Assembly (NCBI GenBank): GCA_029856635.1
Contig: JAHKLH010000121.1
Location: 1-5,276, forward strand
Direction of reading: 5' to 3'
DNA length: 5,276 nucleotides
Origin: Candidatus Njordarchaeota archaeon
Lineage (GTDB): Archaea; Asgardarchaeota; Njordarchaeia; Njordarchaeales; JAHKLH01
A program made the position numbers and the translations under genes. Numbering within the stretch: the first letter of the stretch is position 1; every line of letters begins with the position of its first letter. This document shows positions 5,189 through 5,276 of this stretch, one piece after another. The notes under the pieces were generated by a model. The model worked only from the letters and a program-made list of their open reading frames with translations, searched no databases and had not been told where the DNA came from.

Positions 5189-5276
5189 CATTGAATACTA
5201 ACGAAATCAAAAGGTTCTTAGTTTATATTCCCTCATGATAATTATATTCTTCTAGTTAATGATAAACATTTGTTAT

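Noticed and set aside
5175..5276. Possible start of another gene or RNA at the right edge
   Set aside because: No start with a ribosome site, no RNA fold and no family sequence is visible in this short AT-rich tail.

Overview
This window looks like chromosomal DNA of an AT-rich archaeon, probably from the Thermoproteota/Bathyarchaeia side, though the exact lineage cannot be read from the sequence. The reasons are: TATA-box-like promoters about 25-45 bases before starts, a GAGGTGA Shine-Dalgarno (complementary to the archaeal 16S tail), GTG starts, frequent AGA/AGG arginine and ATA isoleucine codons, a VapBC pair of archaeal type, and a phosphate-binding protein with an uncleaved-looking membrane anchor and many N-glycosylation sequons. 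No rRNA, tRNA, CRISPR array, insertion sequence or integrase was seen.

Layout, left to right. 59-589 (+) is a small basic protein of unknown function. 617-1618 (-) is a PstS-like phosphate-binding protein, convergent with it and with no transporter genes in view. 1619-1807 is a divergent intergenic region holding the pstS promoter and a tandem array of four 8-bp units before the next operon. 1808-2439 (+) is a vapBC toxin-antitoxin operon (ribbon-helix-helix antitoxin, PIN-domain ribonuclease toxin) with a 25-base gene overlap. 2440-2656 is an AT-rich intergenic region with a possible terminator, a 13-bp palindrome and a pair of 13-bp direct repeats around a TATA box. 2657-3343 (+) is an HD-domain phosphohydrolase. 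3371-4297 (-) is a membrane protein with RCK_N and RCK_C domains but no recognisable potassium selectivity filter. 4350-5165 (+) is a calcineurin-like metallophosphoesterase. The rest (5166-5276) is noncoding, starting with a T-rich probable terminator.

The genes do not form one pathway. The toxin-antitoxin pair is a self-contained module. The right half groups three proteins that could be linked: an HD phosphohydrolase, an RCK regulator/transport-related membrane protein and a metallophosphoesterase. RCK_C domains in other organisms bind cyclic dinucleotides, and HD and calcineurin-like families include nucleotide phosphodiesterases, so a nucleotide-controlled ion-homeostasis module is possible but unproven.

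The most striking noncoding signal is between the last two genes. A perfect 14-bp palindrome (AAAAGTATACTTTT, 4317-4330) lies with its centre exactly 26.5 bases from the first base of the ATG of each divergent gene. That is the expected distance from an archaeal TATA box to a transcription start, so this may be one symmetric TATA box driving two leaderless mRNAs in opposite directions.
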